Below are positions 1 through 6,798 of a stretch of 16,690 bases of DNA, piece by piece; positions within the stretch are counted from its first letter, which is position 1, and every line of letters begins with the position of its first letter. The position numbers and the translations under genes were made by a program. The DNA lies in NCBI GenBank assembly GCA_903930805.1, contig CAIYZZ010000410.1, positions 1 through 16,690 on the forward strand, given 5' to 3'. The DNA comes from an uncultured Rhodocyclaceae bacterium. GTDB lineage: Bacteria > Pseudomonadota > Gammaproteobacteria > Burkholderiales > Rhodocyclaceae. A model generated the notes under the pieces. It ran no database searches. It saw only the letters and a list, made by a program, of their open reading frames with translations, and was not told the DNA's origin.

Positions 1-56
1 ACGATTGCACGATGCTGGCAATCCGTAGGCCAAGCATGCGCCAGAACGAAGGATAG

Positions 57-140
57 GGAACCGAACCCCGCTACCGCGTGGCGGTAGAGGAAATGCTGGC
101 CCGCAGGCTGGGCGGGCGAGGGGAGTTACTGAAAGCCTGA
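57..140 (+). pseudogene. C-terminal coding remnant, possibly of recG
   Basis: A reading frame without a start codon ends at a TGA (138-140). Its last residues read MLARRLGGRGELLKA, which has the look of a real protein C-terminus and recalls, from memory only, the end of betaproteobacterial RecG helicases. An in-frame TAG at 54-56 cuts it off from upstream, and no other frame in 1-56 continues it convincingly, so it is either a fragment left by rearrangement or chance. A perfect 7-bp hairpin with a 3-nt loop (71-87) lies inside. The 24-bp repeat begins 3 nt after the stop codon. Assignment to recG is weak. Confidence 0.25.
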
Positions 141-143
141 CCG

Positions 144-167
144 AAAAGTCGGCGCTGGCGGGACGGC
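144..167 (+). repeat. Direct repeat copy 1 (24 bp)
   Basis: This stretch begins AAAAGTCGGCGCTGGC and ends GGACGGC. It recurs in the same orientation at 8598-8621 with 23 of 24 positions identical; the single difference is G at 160 against A at 8614. The two copies are about 8.45 kb apart and flank the whole block from the TPR gene to the small gene before ubiA. Confidence 0.75.
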
Positions 168-218
168 CTTACTTGCGGTGGCTGCCCAGTTGATGCCACT
201 TTTCAGCATCGCATCGGG

Positions 219-350
219 TTAACACGGAACGCAATACCATGCGGCCTTCGTGTTCAAGTAAAACCAAGCCGTACCCCCGATACAAACGATGCTACAGAAT
301 GCGCATGTCAGGGTATCAATCAAGTCCCGGTACTTTTCCATGTTCATCAT
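219..350 (-). CDS. Possible small membrane peptide (43 aa)
   Basis: A short open frame starts at one of three closely spaced ATGs (M1, M2, M4) and ends at a TAA. It begins 11 nt after the stop of the exported TPR protein gene, on the same strand. The product would be 43 residues: a short charged N-terminus (MEKYRDLIDTL), a hydrophobic stretch from about residue 14 to 31 that could span a membrane, and a short tail ending in CVPC, with four cysteines in total. The ribosome-binding site is poor (a GGGG a few bases upstream). I do not recognise a family. It could be the last cistron of the operon or a chance frame. Confidence 0.3.
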   Translation of the reverse strand: MMNMEKYRDLIDTLTCAFCSIVCIGGTAWFYLNTKAAWYCVPC

Positions 351-361
351 AACCCCGACAG

Positions 362-1030
362 TTACTTGCTGGCCAACTGATCACCATGCTTTTGCTTTAG
401 CGTTTCTAGCAGATGAGTGATTTCTTCCCGGCGTCCTGCATCCGAATCCTCCCGACCTGGACGGGGAGTCGCGGCTAGAGCAAGTTTCAGGTGTTCCGCA
501 GCCTTCGCATATTCGCCTTGGTCTGCGAGAAAATCGCCGTAGAAGTAATTTATGTCAATCCCCTTCGGGTTGATCGCCAGGGCCTTTTCGAAGTATTCCC
601 TGGCCTTCTTTTTGTCGCCAAAGCCGATTGGCCAACCAGGAACTTTTGCGTAAAGACTTCCCAGTGAGTTGTAGATGGAACCATCCAGGGATGCCGGGTT
701 GATTTTTTCGGCAGCAAGCAGCAAGTCTCGAGCATCCTTGGCCATGCCCAGGGCCCCCAGCCCACCATTGACCTTGGCTGCAGTGGATAACACAATTGCA
801 TGCCAGATCAGCGGCTCGGCCTTGCCTGGAAAATTCTGGGTAAGCTGTTGGGCGGTTGCAATGAGATCTCGAAATGAAGCTTCCTTTTGGTTATCAGGTG
901 TCTGGTAAGAGGCTTTCGCCCATCGATGTGCCAGGTCGGCAATGGACTCGTCCAGATTCGATTGAACGGCAAATACTGCGCTGTTAAGGCCAATGATCAA
1001 CACTACGGCTGCAATAGATTTACGAAACAT
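362..1030 (-). CDS. Exported TPR-repeat protein
   Basis: The 222-residue product has a signal peptide of about 21 residues (short basic FRKS, then a hydrophobic core ending in NSAVFA), so it is probably periplasmic. Tetratricopeptide-type helices follow. The clearest is the repeat around AREYFEKALAINPKG and the next around GEYAKAAEHLKLALAATP near the C-terminus; length and layout resemble the TatT/TRAP-associated TPR proteins. I chose the ATG at 1028-1030 over a TTG 15 nt upstream because GGAG (1040-1043) lies 9 nt before it and the signal peptide starts there. It is 29 nt downstream of the SDR gene and probably the last substantial gene of the minus-strand operon. TPR proteins are scaffolds for partner binding; the partner is unknown. 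Confidence 0.75.
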   Translation of the reverse strand: MFRKSIAAVVLIIGLNSAVFAVQSNLDESIADLAHRWAKASYQTPDNQKEASFRDLIATAQQLTQNFPGKAEPLIWHAIVLSTAAKVNGGLGALGMAKDARDLLLAAEKINPASLDGSIYNSLGSLYAKVPGWPIGFGDKKKAREYFEKALAINPKGIDINYFYGDFLADQGEYAKAAEHLKLALAATPRPGREDSDAGRREEITHLLETLKQKHGDQLASK

Positions 1031-1059
1031 GAAATTAATCTCCAAAACAAAGAAAAATA

Positions 1060-1869
1060 TTAGCAGGCGCCTTCGGTAGCAAACGGACGCATCTGGGCAA
1101 CTTGCTTCATCAGAGGCTTATCCACCAGGCGGGGAAAAATTGAATTGATACGCACGAAAAGCTTTTCTGGCCACCCAAGGTAGCTATCCTGTCCGTTGCG
1201 TTCGATGGCAGCAATGACGCTGGCAGCAACGACTTCTGGTTCATCTTGGTTCATTTTCATCGCATCCGCCATACGCGTAACCGCACTACGATTGAACGGT
1301 GTCCTGGTAAATCGTGGTGCCACGTAGGTCACCTTGACGCCAGAACCCACAAGTTCTCGGCGCAAGGCTTCGGAAAACCCCCGTAATGCAAACTTGCTGG
1401 CTGAGTAAGTCGCAAAGCACGGAAAACCGATGGAACCAAAGATGGATCCCAGATTGACGATTTGCCCCTTTTTCATTTTCAGCATATGAGGCAGTACGGC
1501 ATTTGTCAGGGCAATTGGGGCAATGGTGTTGATGTTAAAAAGCTTCGCCGTATCGATGATGGCTTCATTGGCAAAGAATCCGAAATTCTGGGTGCCGGCG
1601 CAATTGATCAAGATGTCGATATCGCCAGCCTGATTGAGTGCCTCTTCGATCATCCGGGTTGGCATGTGTGGCTGAGTCAGGTCGCCAACAAGTGGGAATA
1701 CATTCTTGGCACCCATTGCTCGAAGTTCGATAGCGAGGGAGTCAGCCCGACTGCTATCACGGTCAATGATGATCAGTGCGGCGCCTTTGCCAGCAAGTTG
1801 CCGGGCAATGGCACCACCGATGCCGCCACTGGCGCCAGTGATCAAAATGCTGCTGCTAGAAATATTCAT
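1060..1869 (-). CDS. Short-chain dehydrogenase/reductase (classical SDR)
   Basis: This 269-residue protein is a classical cytosolic SDR that should use NAD(P)H to reduce a carbonyl or oxidise an alcohol. The Rossmann dinucleotide-binding motif TGASGGIG is at residues 11-18, NCAG at 89-92, the structural asparagine region FNIN at 111-114, and the catalytic Ser142, Tyr155 (YSASK) and Lys159. D36 at the end of the second strand (IIIDRD) would favour NAD(H), a family rule rather than a proof. The C-terminal 70 residues resemble SDRs that handle lipid or acyl-chain substrates. Its ATG overlaps the stop of the diiron-protein gene (ATGA at 1866-1869), so the two are translationally coupled and probably act on the same intermediate. 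Confidence 0.9.
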   Translation of the reverse strand: MNISSSSILITGASGGIGGAIARQLAGKGAALIIIDRDSSRADSLAIELRAMGAKNVFPLVGDLTQPHMPTRMIEEALNQAGDIDILINCAGTQNFGFFANEAIIDTAKLFNINTIAPIALTNAVLPHMLKMKKGQIVNLGSIFGSIGFPCFATYSASKFALRGFSEALRRELVGSGVKVTYVAPRFTRTPFNRSAVTRMADAMKMNQDEPEVVAASVIAAIERNGQDSYLGWPEKLFVRINSIFPRLVDKPLMKQVAQMRPFATEGAC

Positions 1870-2525
1870 ACGGATTCACCTGAATCAATGCTGCGCAGGA
1901 CGTTTCCGTAGAGACGAAAGAATATTTTTGCGGAATCTTCAACTACCTGGCGATCAACTGGATTCTCAAGACGGTTAACCACGTTTTCAAAGTCGCCGAT
2001 ATGCTCGATATCCAGTGCGCCGTGACTACTCAAGTAACTGAAAGCTTCGGGTGGCAGGTTGAGTGTGTTCTGGAGTTTCCCGGCCACTGTCGTTGCCAAA
2101 CTGACGCTCGTGCCTTCCAGGACATAAACCATCCCGAATAGCCCTACCGGATTGCGACGCATTACTGTGTCGTACGCATAGGCGACCATGACATCGGTGT
2201 CGAAATCGGGCTGACTGCCACGTACTGCATCGGCGTTGCCGCTGCTTGCCGCGATATCGTTGAGAATCCACTCGTGATGGCCGATTTCTTCTTCGATATA
2301 GTGAGCAACCGCTTTGCGCAACCATTCCATCTGATCTGGCAAGCGAGAACCACAGGCCATGAGCAAGGGAACGGTGTGCTTGACATGGTGAAAGGCGCGG
2401 GTCAGAAAGCTGATGTAATGCTGCCGGCCAACCTGTCCTGCCAAAGCGGATTGAATGATTGGGGCGGCAAGCAAAGCATCGCGTTCGCTCTGCGTGGCTT
2501 GCTGTAATTGCTGGTAATAATTCAT
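1866..2525 (-). CDS. Heme-oxygenase-like diiron protein (TenA/UndA-like fold)
   Basis: This 219-residue, all-helical protein belongs to the TenA/heme-oxygenase-like superfamily often annotated as iron-containing redox enzymes. Residues that could form a dinuclear iron site are in the right order and helices: the EEE-IGHHEW segment (Glu80, His83), Glu137 in YVLEG, and His168, Asp172 and His175 in HGALDIEH. Members with such sites oxidise or cleave fatty acids and amino acids (UndA, BesC, CADD, SznF). True thiamine-type TenA proteins lack this metal set, so a thiaminase role is less likely. A GAGGA ribosome site lies just before the ATG. The gene starts 15 nt after the ligase and overlaps the SDR by four bases. 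Substrate and reaction are unknown; ligand assignment is by eye. Confidence 0.8.
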   Translation of the reverse strand: MNYYQQLQQATQSERDALLAAPIIQSALAGQVGRQHYISFLTRAFHHVKHTVPLLMACGSRLPDQMEWLRKAVAHYIEEEIGHHEWILNDIAASSGNADAVRGSQPDFDTDVMVAYAYDTVMRRNPVGLFGMVYVLEGTSVSLATTVAGKLQNTLNLPPEAFSYLSSHGALDIEHIGDFENVVNRLENPVDRQVVEDSAKIFFRLYGNVLRSIDSGESV

Positions 2526-2540
2526 TGGATCCTCGTTTGA

Positions 2541-4022
2541 TTACTGTTGGTACAGAGCATTGATTTGTTCGCTGTGGGCACCAAGGATGGTGGAGCGTCG
2601 CAATCGGCCGTTAGGCGTTGCCATTCCATTGCTGGATGAGAAAGATTCTTTGGCTGGAATCCAGGCGTGAATGCGGGCATAGTCGGGAAGGCGTTTATTG
2701 GCATCCGCAATCGCAATGCTGACTTCATCTGGAGTGGCACTTGGATACGATACGATCACCGCGCTGTTGAACGGGCGTGCCTCGCCGAAAACAGCGGCTT
2801 GAGCAATCGGCGGACGTGCAACCAACTCCCGCTCTACCCATTCTGGCGCCACATTACGTCCGAAAGAGGTGATGAAGATGTTCTTCTTTCTGCCGGTGAG
2901 GTATAGGTAACCGTCCTCGTCCTGGTAGCCTAAATCGCCGGTGGCAATGTAATCTTCGGCTAAAGGTTTTGGCGACGTTCCCAAATAGCCTTTCCATAGG
3001 TCATGGCGAATCAGAATTTCACCATCCTCAGCGAATGCGATTCGAACATGGGGCAAAGGCATGCCCACACTGCCGACACGATTTTCCTTTGGGCGGTTGA
3101 CGGCTACCACGGAGGCGCATTCGGAAAGCCCGTAGCCTTCATAGACAGGCAAACCAAGTTTGGTGGCATCCCGCAACAATGTTTCTGCCACGGGTGCGCC
3201 ACCGACGGCTAGATAGCGCAGGATTTTTGGCATTGGTACTCCAGCTTTCCCTGCCGCAACCAGTGCTTGCAGCATCTGAGGAACCAGAATGGCGCTGCTG
3301 GCCTTCCATTGATTCATGGCAAACAGCATGCGTTCGATCTTCAGGCTAGAACTGCCAGTCATCCCGACATCGGCTAGTCGGGGCAGACAAATAGTAGCTC
3401 CAGCCATGAGTGGCGTATAGACGCCCCCAATATTCTCGAGCAGAGTAGCCAGCGGCAACAAGCAGAGGTGTCGATCATCGCTACAGGCTTCGCTAGCAAG
3501 CCGGAGAGACTCGGCGACTGTTCCCATCTCTTCGCGGCCAAGGCAAACTCCTTTTGGTTCTCCGGTTGTGCCCGAAGTGAAGGTGATCTTTTGGGTGCCT
3601 GGAGGAAGTCGAGTTCCAATGGAAGCTGTTAGGCGAACTACCTTTAACGTATCGTGGAATGTCTCGATCGACGGGGACTTTTCCTGCAAGGCAGCGAAGA
3701 TCCGGTCCGGTTGATCGGTGATTACATAATCGACGCCGGCTGTCCGGATGATGTGGGCAAGTTGTTCTGACGAAAAGAATATCGGCAGGGGGATAAACGG
3801 AATACCTGCCTTGTGTGCAGCCAGATCAGCCAGCGCCCATGAACTGCTATTGTCGGCAAGAATTGCCACAAGGCGTGGGGCTATCTCCTCCAGGCGGTTG
3901 GCCAAGCGTTCGACCTCGGTCAGCAATTCCCCGTAGCACAGTGTGACACGCCCGTCCTGAATGGCCATACGATATGGATTGCTATGGGCGTGGTGCCGCA
4001 AGGCAGTGATAACCTGACTCAT
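2541..4022 (-). CDS. AMP-forming acyl/aryl ligase (ANL superfamily)
   Basis: The 493-residue product is an adenylate-forming enzyme that should activate a carboxylate with ATP and pass it to CoA or another acceptor. Motifs are in family order: the phosphate-binding loop TSGTTGEPKG (149-158), YEGYGLSE (294-301), TGD (361-363) and the hinge region GRKKNIFITSFGRN (377-390). The C-terminal A10 motif reads ATPNGRLRR: the catalytic lysine expected there is Arg473 (codon CGA). The adenylation half-reaction may therefore be weakened or handled differently, or this may be normal for the subfamily. It has no signal peptide. Its ATG overlaps the stop of the TPR/hemolysin-fold gene (ATGA, 4019-4022), suggesting the two proteins share an acyl intermediate. 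No carrier-protein gene is visible nearby. Confidence 0.88.
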   Translation of the reverse strand: MSQVITALRHHAHSNPYRMAIQDGRVTLCYGELLTEVERLANRLEEIAPRLVAILADNSSSWALADLAAHKAGIPFIPLPIFFSSEQLAHIIRTAGVDYVITDQPDRIFAALQEKSPSIETFHDTLKVVRLTASIGTRLPPGTQKITFTSGTTGEPKGVCLGREEMGTVAESLRLASEACSDDRHLCLLPLATLLENIGGVYTPLMAGATICLPRLADVGMTGSSSLKIERMLFAMNQWKASSAILVPQMLQALVAAGKAGVPMPKILRYLAVGGAPVAETLLRDATKLGLPVYEGYGLSECASVVAVNRPKENRVGSVGMPLPHVRIAFAEDGEILIRHDLWKGYLGTSPKPLAEDYIATGDLGYQDEDGYLYLTGRKKNIFITSFGRNVAPEWVERELVARPPIAQAAVFGEARPFNSAVIVSYPSATPDEVSIAIADANKRLPDYARIHAWIPAKESFSSSNGMATPNGRLRRSTILGAHSEQINALYQQ

Positions 4023-5005
4023 GCGCGCCTCCCGAATTGCGTTCCCTGTTGTGTCGAACGATTGGTGAGCGCCTGGTAGCCTTCATTGACGTTACCGACG
4101 AGAACTCGTGGTGCGTGGTCGTAATACCTTCCCCAAGCTGCACGTTCTTCGGCGGACAGACACTCCGCCTCGGCGGCATGGATGTCCATTGGATACAGAC
4201 CCATGCGGTTAAACGCATTGCGCAAGTTGGTGGTCCCGGTGAAAGCAACCCACTGATAACCTTCACGATGAAGTTGTGCGGTGAGCAGGCCAATCATCGC
4301 GCGTACCGCTCCCGGAAAGTTTCCGGAAAAATGGCCCACTTCGACAACCGTCCCTCGTTCGACCTTGTTGTCGGTACGCAAGGCAATTTCCTCGTCGATA
4401 GGCAAATCAAGGTACTGCTCAAGAAACAGCCTTCGATTGGCAGGACGCAGTCCGAAAGCACCTTGAATTTCACCGTTCGCGCTGTGCAGGCTGAAGAGGC
4501 GCGGCATGAAAGTTTCTACACGTGAGCCAAAGCTTTCAAAAAAACATTGGCTGATGAACCTTTCTACAACCACTCGGCCACTGCCAGTTTGTTCGACGAG
4601 TGAATAGCCAGCACTGCCCTCATCAGCTTTTAAGGCTGCCTTGCGGGCGCGGGTCGCATGTCGCGAATACCCCAGTCTTGTGAATATCTGGGCTATTCCA
4701 GTCCAACCCCTTGCAAGGCCGGATCCTTGACGGGTTGCTGCTCGATAACTGGCAGTCGCCGCCAACTCGCAACTTGTCGAAGTAAGTTCCGGTGATGAAC
4801 CTACCGTTGAAACCTCGGCAAAGCGCTGAAATATTTTGTGGGCATCATCGACCCGCCCCTTCATGTGAAGGGTAAGGCCTAGAAACTGCAGAGCAACTGT
4901 GTCGTTTGGCACGGCTGACAGCATGCTGCGGGTAATCGCTTCCATCAGTTCCAGATTGCCGCTCTGGTAATAGATGGCGAGTAGATCTATCAGTGCGAGT
5001 GTCAT
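4019..5005 (-). CDS. TPR plus thermostable-hemolysin-family (GNAT-like) protein
   Basis: The C-terminal part (about residues 133-312 of 328) matches the thermostable hemolysin family: VEVGHFSG (221-228), FTGTTNLRNAFNRMGL (255-270) and WGRYYDHAPRVLVGNV (291-306). That family is grouped with acetyltransferase-like (GNAT) folds, so an acyl-transfer role is more likely than lysis. The N-terminal part (about 3-128) consists of TPR-like helix pairs, which family members of about 200 residues lack. I chose the ATG at 5003-5005: a perfect AGGAGG lies 6 nt before it. An in-frame GTG at 5116 would add 37 residues but has no ribosome site and would read through an inverted repeat. No signal peptide is seen. 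It is the first gene of the minus-strand operon and overlaps the ligase. Confidence 0.8.
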   Translation of the reverse strand: MTLALIDLLAIYYQSGNLELMEAITRSMLSAVPNDTVALQFLGLTLHMKGRVDDAHKIFQRFAEVSTVGSSPELTSTSCELAATASYRAATRQGSGLARGWTGIAQIFTRLGYSRHATRARKAALKADEGSAGYSLVEQTGSGRVVVERFISQCFFESFGSRVETFMPRLFSLHSANGEIQGAFGLRPANRRLFLEQYLDLPIDEEIALRTDNKVERGTVVEVGHFSGNFPGAVRAMIGLLTAQLHREGYQWVAFTGTTNLRNAFNRMGLYPMDIHAAEAECLSAEERAAWGRYYDHAPRVLVGNVNEGYQALTNRSTQQGTQFGRRA

Positions 5006-5066
5006 GCCACACCTCCTGTCAGGATCATCAAATGCATCTTCATGAAGTGCAGCATACGGTCCGCTA

Positions 5067-5141
5067 GCTGAAGAAACCCTGACGAAAATATTCTCAGTTC
5101 TTGCCTGATCAAGCACTGATCTTTGTCAGGTGTTCTTCAGC
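5067..5141. repeat. Inverted repeat, 17-bp arms, in divergent intergenic region
   Basis: The left arm GCTGAAGAAACCCTGAC (5067-5083) and the right arm GTCAGGTGTTCTTCAGC (5125-5141) pair at 15 of 17 positions across a 41-nt loop. It lies between the divergent starts at 5005 and 5196. It could be a two-site operator for a dimeric regulator, or a leader hairpin in the minus-strand transcript. Confidence 0.6.
5105..5121. promoter_or_regulatory. Tandem CTGATC direct repeat, candidate response-regulator site
   Basis: CTGATC occurs at 5105-5110 and again at 5116-5121, an 11-bp period that places both on the same helix face. OmpR-family regulators typically bind such direct repeats, and an OmpR-type regulator is encoded less than 1.1 kb away. 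The assignment is inference. Confidence 0.3.
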
Positions 5142-5150
5142 ATTCGTCAA
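5122..5150 (-). promoter_or_regulatory. Candidate promoter of the minus-strand operon
   Basis: Read on the minus strand, a good -35 box TTGACG (5150-5145) is followed after 17 nt by a weak -10 box GACAAA (5127-5122). The right arm of the inverted repeat overlaps the spacer, so a protein bound there could block RNA polymerase. The -10 match is poor. Confidence 0.3.
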
Positions 5151-5151
5151 T
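5123..5151 (+). promoter_or_regulatory. Candidate promoter of the MipA-family gene
   Basis: TTGTCA (5123-5128) matches the -35 consensus at five of six positions, with GTCAAT (5146-5151) 17 nt downstream as a weak -10. It overlaps the candidate minus-strand promoter. A short inverted repeat AGGAT-CCCT-ATCCT (5152-5165) sits immediately after. Confidence 0.2.
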
Positions 5152-5195
5152 AGGATCCCTATCCTGAATAAATACATTTATGAAGGAAGCCCGTT

Positions 5196-6017
5196 ATGAA
5201 TATGCATAAATTGACATCCGGTAGTATCGGCCTCGCTGCACTTTTGCTCGTTTCAGTAGCACACGCAGATATCGCCATTCCGGTTGACGGCCTCAATGTC
5301 AATTTGATTGGTTTAGCCGTCGGCGCTGTACCGGATTACTACGGTTCTTCTCATGAGCAAGGCGATGTTGGCCTGTATGGGCGCTATCAATTCGAAAACT
5401 CTGAGCGCTATGTCATGCTAATGGGGCCGCAGTTCACGGCCAACCTTCTCAACGACCCGAATTGGCGCATCGGCCCGCTGATCAAGTTTCGCGGGGCTCG
5501 CGACAGTGGTGTTAATGACAGAATTGTCAGCAAGATGGACAAGGTGGACAGTGCCGTTGAAGGGGGCGCGTTTCTCCAATACAAGCTACCCTTGAGTAAC
5601 GTGCCATTGCATCAGGTGACTTTTTCTGGCGATGTTGAAGGTGGCAAGAACGGGACAGAAGCGCATCTGAACGTGATGTACTTCCAGCCGTTCTCCAAGA
5701 CGCTGATAGGAAATATCGGGTTGGGCATGACTTATGGCAACAACAAGTTCATGGACAACTATTTTGGCGTGACGAGCGCGAATGACGTCGCACTTTACCC
5801 AAGCCTCGGCGGCAGGGCCTACAATCCTTCGAGTGGCGCCGTCGGATGGAACATGCCGTTCGGCGTTTCTACATTCTTGAGTAAGGAATGGGTGTTGTCC
5901 GTGGGTGGCCGTTATGAGCATCTGGCGAGCAACGCCAAGGACAGCCCGGTAGTTGATCTACATGGTAATTCAAACCAATGGATCGGTGGCGTTGGCTTGG
6001 CTTATGTGTTCAAGTAA
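5196..6017 (+). CDS. MipA/OmpV-family outer-membrane protein
   Basis: The 273-residue product starts with a signal peptide of about 24 residues (hydrophobic core GLAALLLVSV, cleavage after AHA) and continues with alternating beta-strand segments rich in Gly, Tyr and Asn, as in the MipA/OmpV barrel family. Typical features are the early GLAVGAVPDYYGS segment and the terminal strand WIGGVGLAYVFK. The family is described as outer-membrane barrels or murein-hydrolase scaffolds; a transport or sensing role is possible. A GAAGGAAG ribosome site precedes the ATG. It is divergent from the biosynthetic operon and 112 nt upstream of a two-component system. MipA genes are often neighbours and targets of such systems. 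The final residue is Lys after Phe, a slight departure from the usual terminal aromatic. Confidence 0.85.
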   Translation: MNMHKLTSGSIGLAALLLVSVAHADIAIPVDGLNVNLIGLAVGAVPDYYGSSHEQGDVGLYGRYQFENSERYVMLMGPQFTANLLNDPNWRIGPLIKFRGARDSGVNDRIVSKMDKVDSAVEGGAFLQYKLPLSNVPLHQVTFSGDVEGGKNGTEAHLNVMYFQPFSKTLIGNIGLGMTYGNNKFMDNYFGVTSANDVALYPSLGGRAYNPSSGAVGWNMPFGVSTFLSKEWVLSVGGRYEHLASNAKDSPVVDLHGNSNQWIGGVGLAYVFK

Positions 6018-6063
6018 CCAGGCTATCCGCCTCTGTCGTCATGTCCTTAAAGAAAGGGTACTA

Positions 6064-6120
6064 ATGAGAATGCTTCCGAAGAGAGTCGAGTCTCAGGACG
6101 TGCTGGCTTCGGCAAAGTAG
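6064..6120 (+). CDS. Possible 18-aa leader peptide
   Basis: A tiny frame (MRMLPKRVESQDVLASAK) begins after an AAAGGG element and ends at a TAG that directly abuts the AGGAAGG ribosome site of the response-regulator gene. CCGAAG (6074-6079) and CTTCGG (6107-6112) could pair into a hairpin across it. This fits a leader peptide or translational coupling, but a frame this short is easily chance. Confidence 0.2.
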   Translation: MRMLPKRVESQDVLASAK

Positions 6121-6129
6121 GAAGGTTCC

Positions 6130-6798
6130 GTGCGCATACTTATCGTTGAGGATGATGATCTGGTTGCCAGCGGCATCAAGCAGGGCCTGGTGCAGGCAGG
6201 CTATACCGCCGATATGGCCAACTCGGCAGAAGCTGCGGAAAGGAGCCTGAAAGTTGAAACTTTCGATATGGCCGTGGTCGACATCGGTCTGCCTGGATTG
6301 GACGGGCTGAGCTTCATCCGCAAGCTGCGCACACGCGACGACCCCATCCCCGTCCTGGTGCTTTCGGCGCGCGCCAGCATGGAAGACACGGTCAAGGGTC
6401 TTGATGTGGGTGCCGACGATTACATGGTCAAACCCTTTCGACTCCCGGAACTGATCGCCCGCATCCGGGCGCTGATCAGGCGCTCCAACGCGTTGACCGA
6501 TGCCTCCCTACGTCATGGCTCCCTATCGATGAACACCGCGACTCGCGTCGCCACACTGGAGGAGCAGCCGCTCGAGCTGACGAATCGGGAATGGGCCATC
6601 CTGGAAACCCTGCTCATGGCATCTCCTAGCGTCGTGAGCAAGGATCGGCTGGTCCAGTCACTCGCCGGCTGGGACAAGGACATCACGCCGAATGCCATTG
6701 AGGTGCATGTTTCGCGGCTGCGTGCCAAGCTTGCCGCAGGGAAAATCGAAATTCGCACCGTGCGGGGCATCGGTTATCGCATGGATCCTGAAACATGA
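6130..6798 (+). CDS. OmpR-family response regulator (TctD/QseB-like)
   Basis: The 222-residue protein is a DNA-binding response regulator. The receiver domain (1-115) carries the acidic pocket EDD (7-9), the phosphoacceptor Asp51 in VVDIGLPG, Ser79 in VLSA and Lys101 in MVKPF. The winged-helix output domain (about 128-220) shows LTNREWAILE, the recognition region AIEVHVSRLRAKL and the final hairpin IRTVRGIGYRM. The start is GTG at 6130, supported by AGGAAGG (6120-6126) just upstream. Its stop overlaps the kinase start (ATGA), so regulator and kinase are made together. Its likely targets include the MipA-family gene and perhaps the divergent operon. Confidence 0.93.
   Translation: MRILIVEDDDLVASGIKQGLVQAGYTADMANSAEAAERSLKVETFDMAVVDIGLPGLDGLSFIRKLRTRDDPIPVLVLSARASMEDTVKGLDVGADDYMVKPFRLPELIARIRALIRRSNALTDASLRHGSLSMNTATRVATLEEQPLELTNREWAILETLLMASPSVVSKDRLVQSLAGWDKDITPNAIEVHVSRLRAKLAAGKIEIRTVRGIGYRMDPET

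Noticed and set aside
71..87. Perfect 7-bp hairpin as a terminator
   Set aside because: No T-run follows and it lies within the remnant reading frame.
1..361. Possible tRNA, group II intron end or IS end in the gene-poor left edge
   Set aside because: No cloverleaf, intron domain V pattern or terminal inverted repeat could be made out.
5006..5116. N-terminal extension of the T_hemolysin-family gene from a GTG
   Set aside because: No ribosome site at the GTG, a perfect AGGAGG before the downstream ATG, and the stretch holds the inverted repeat.
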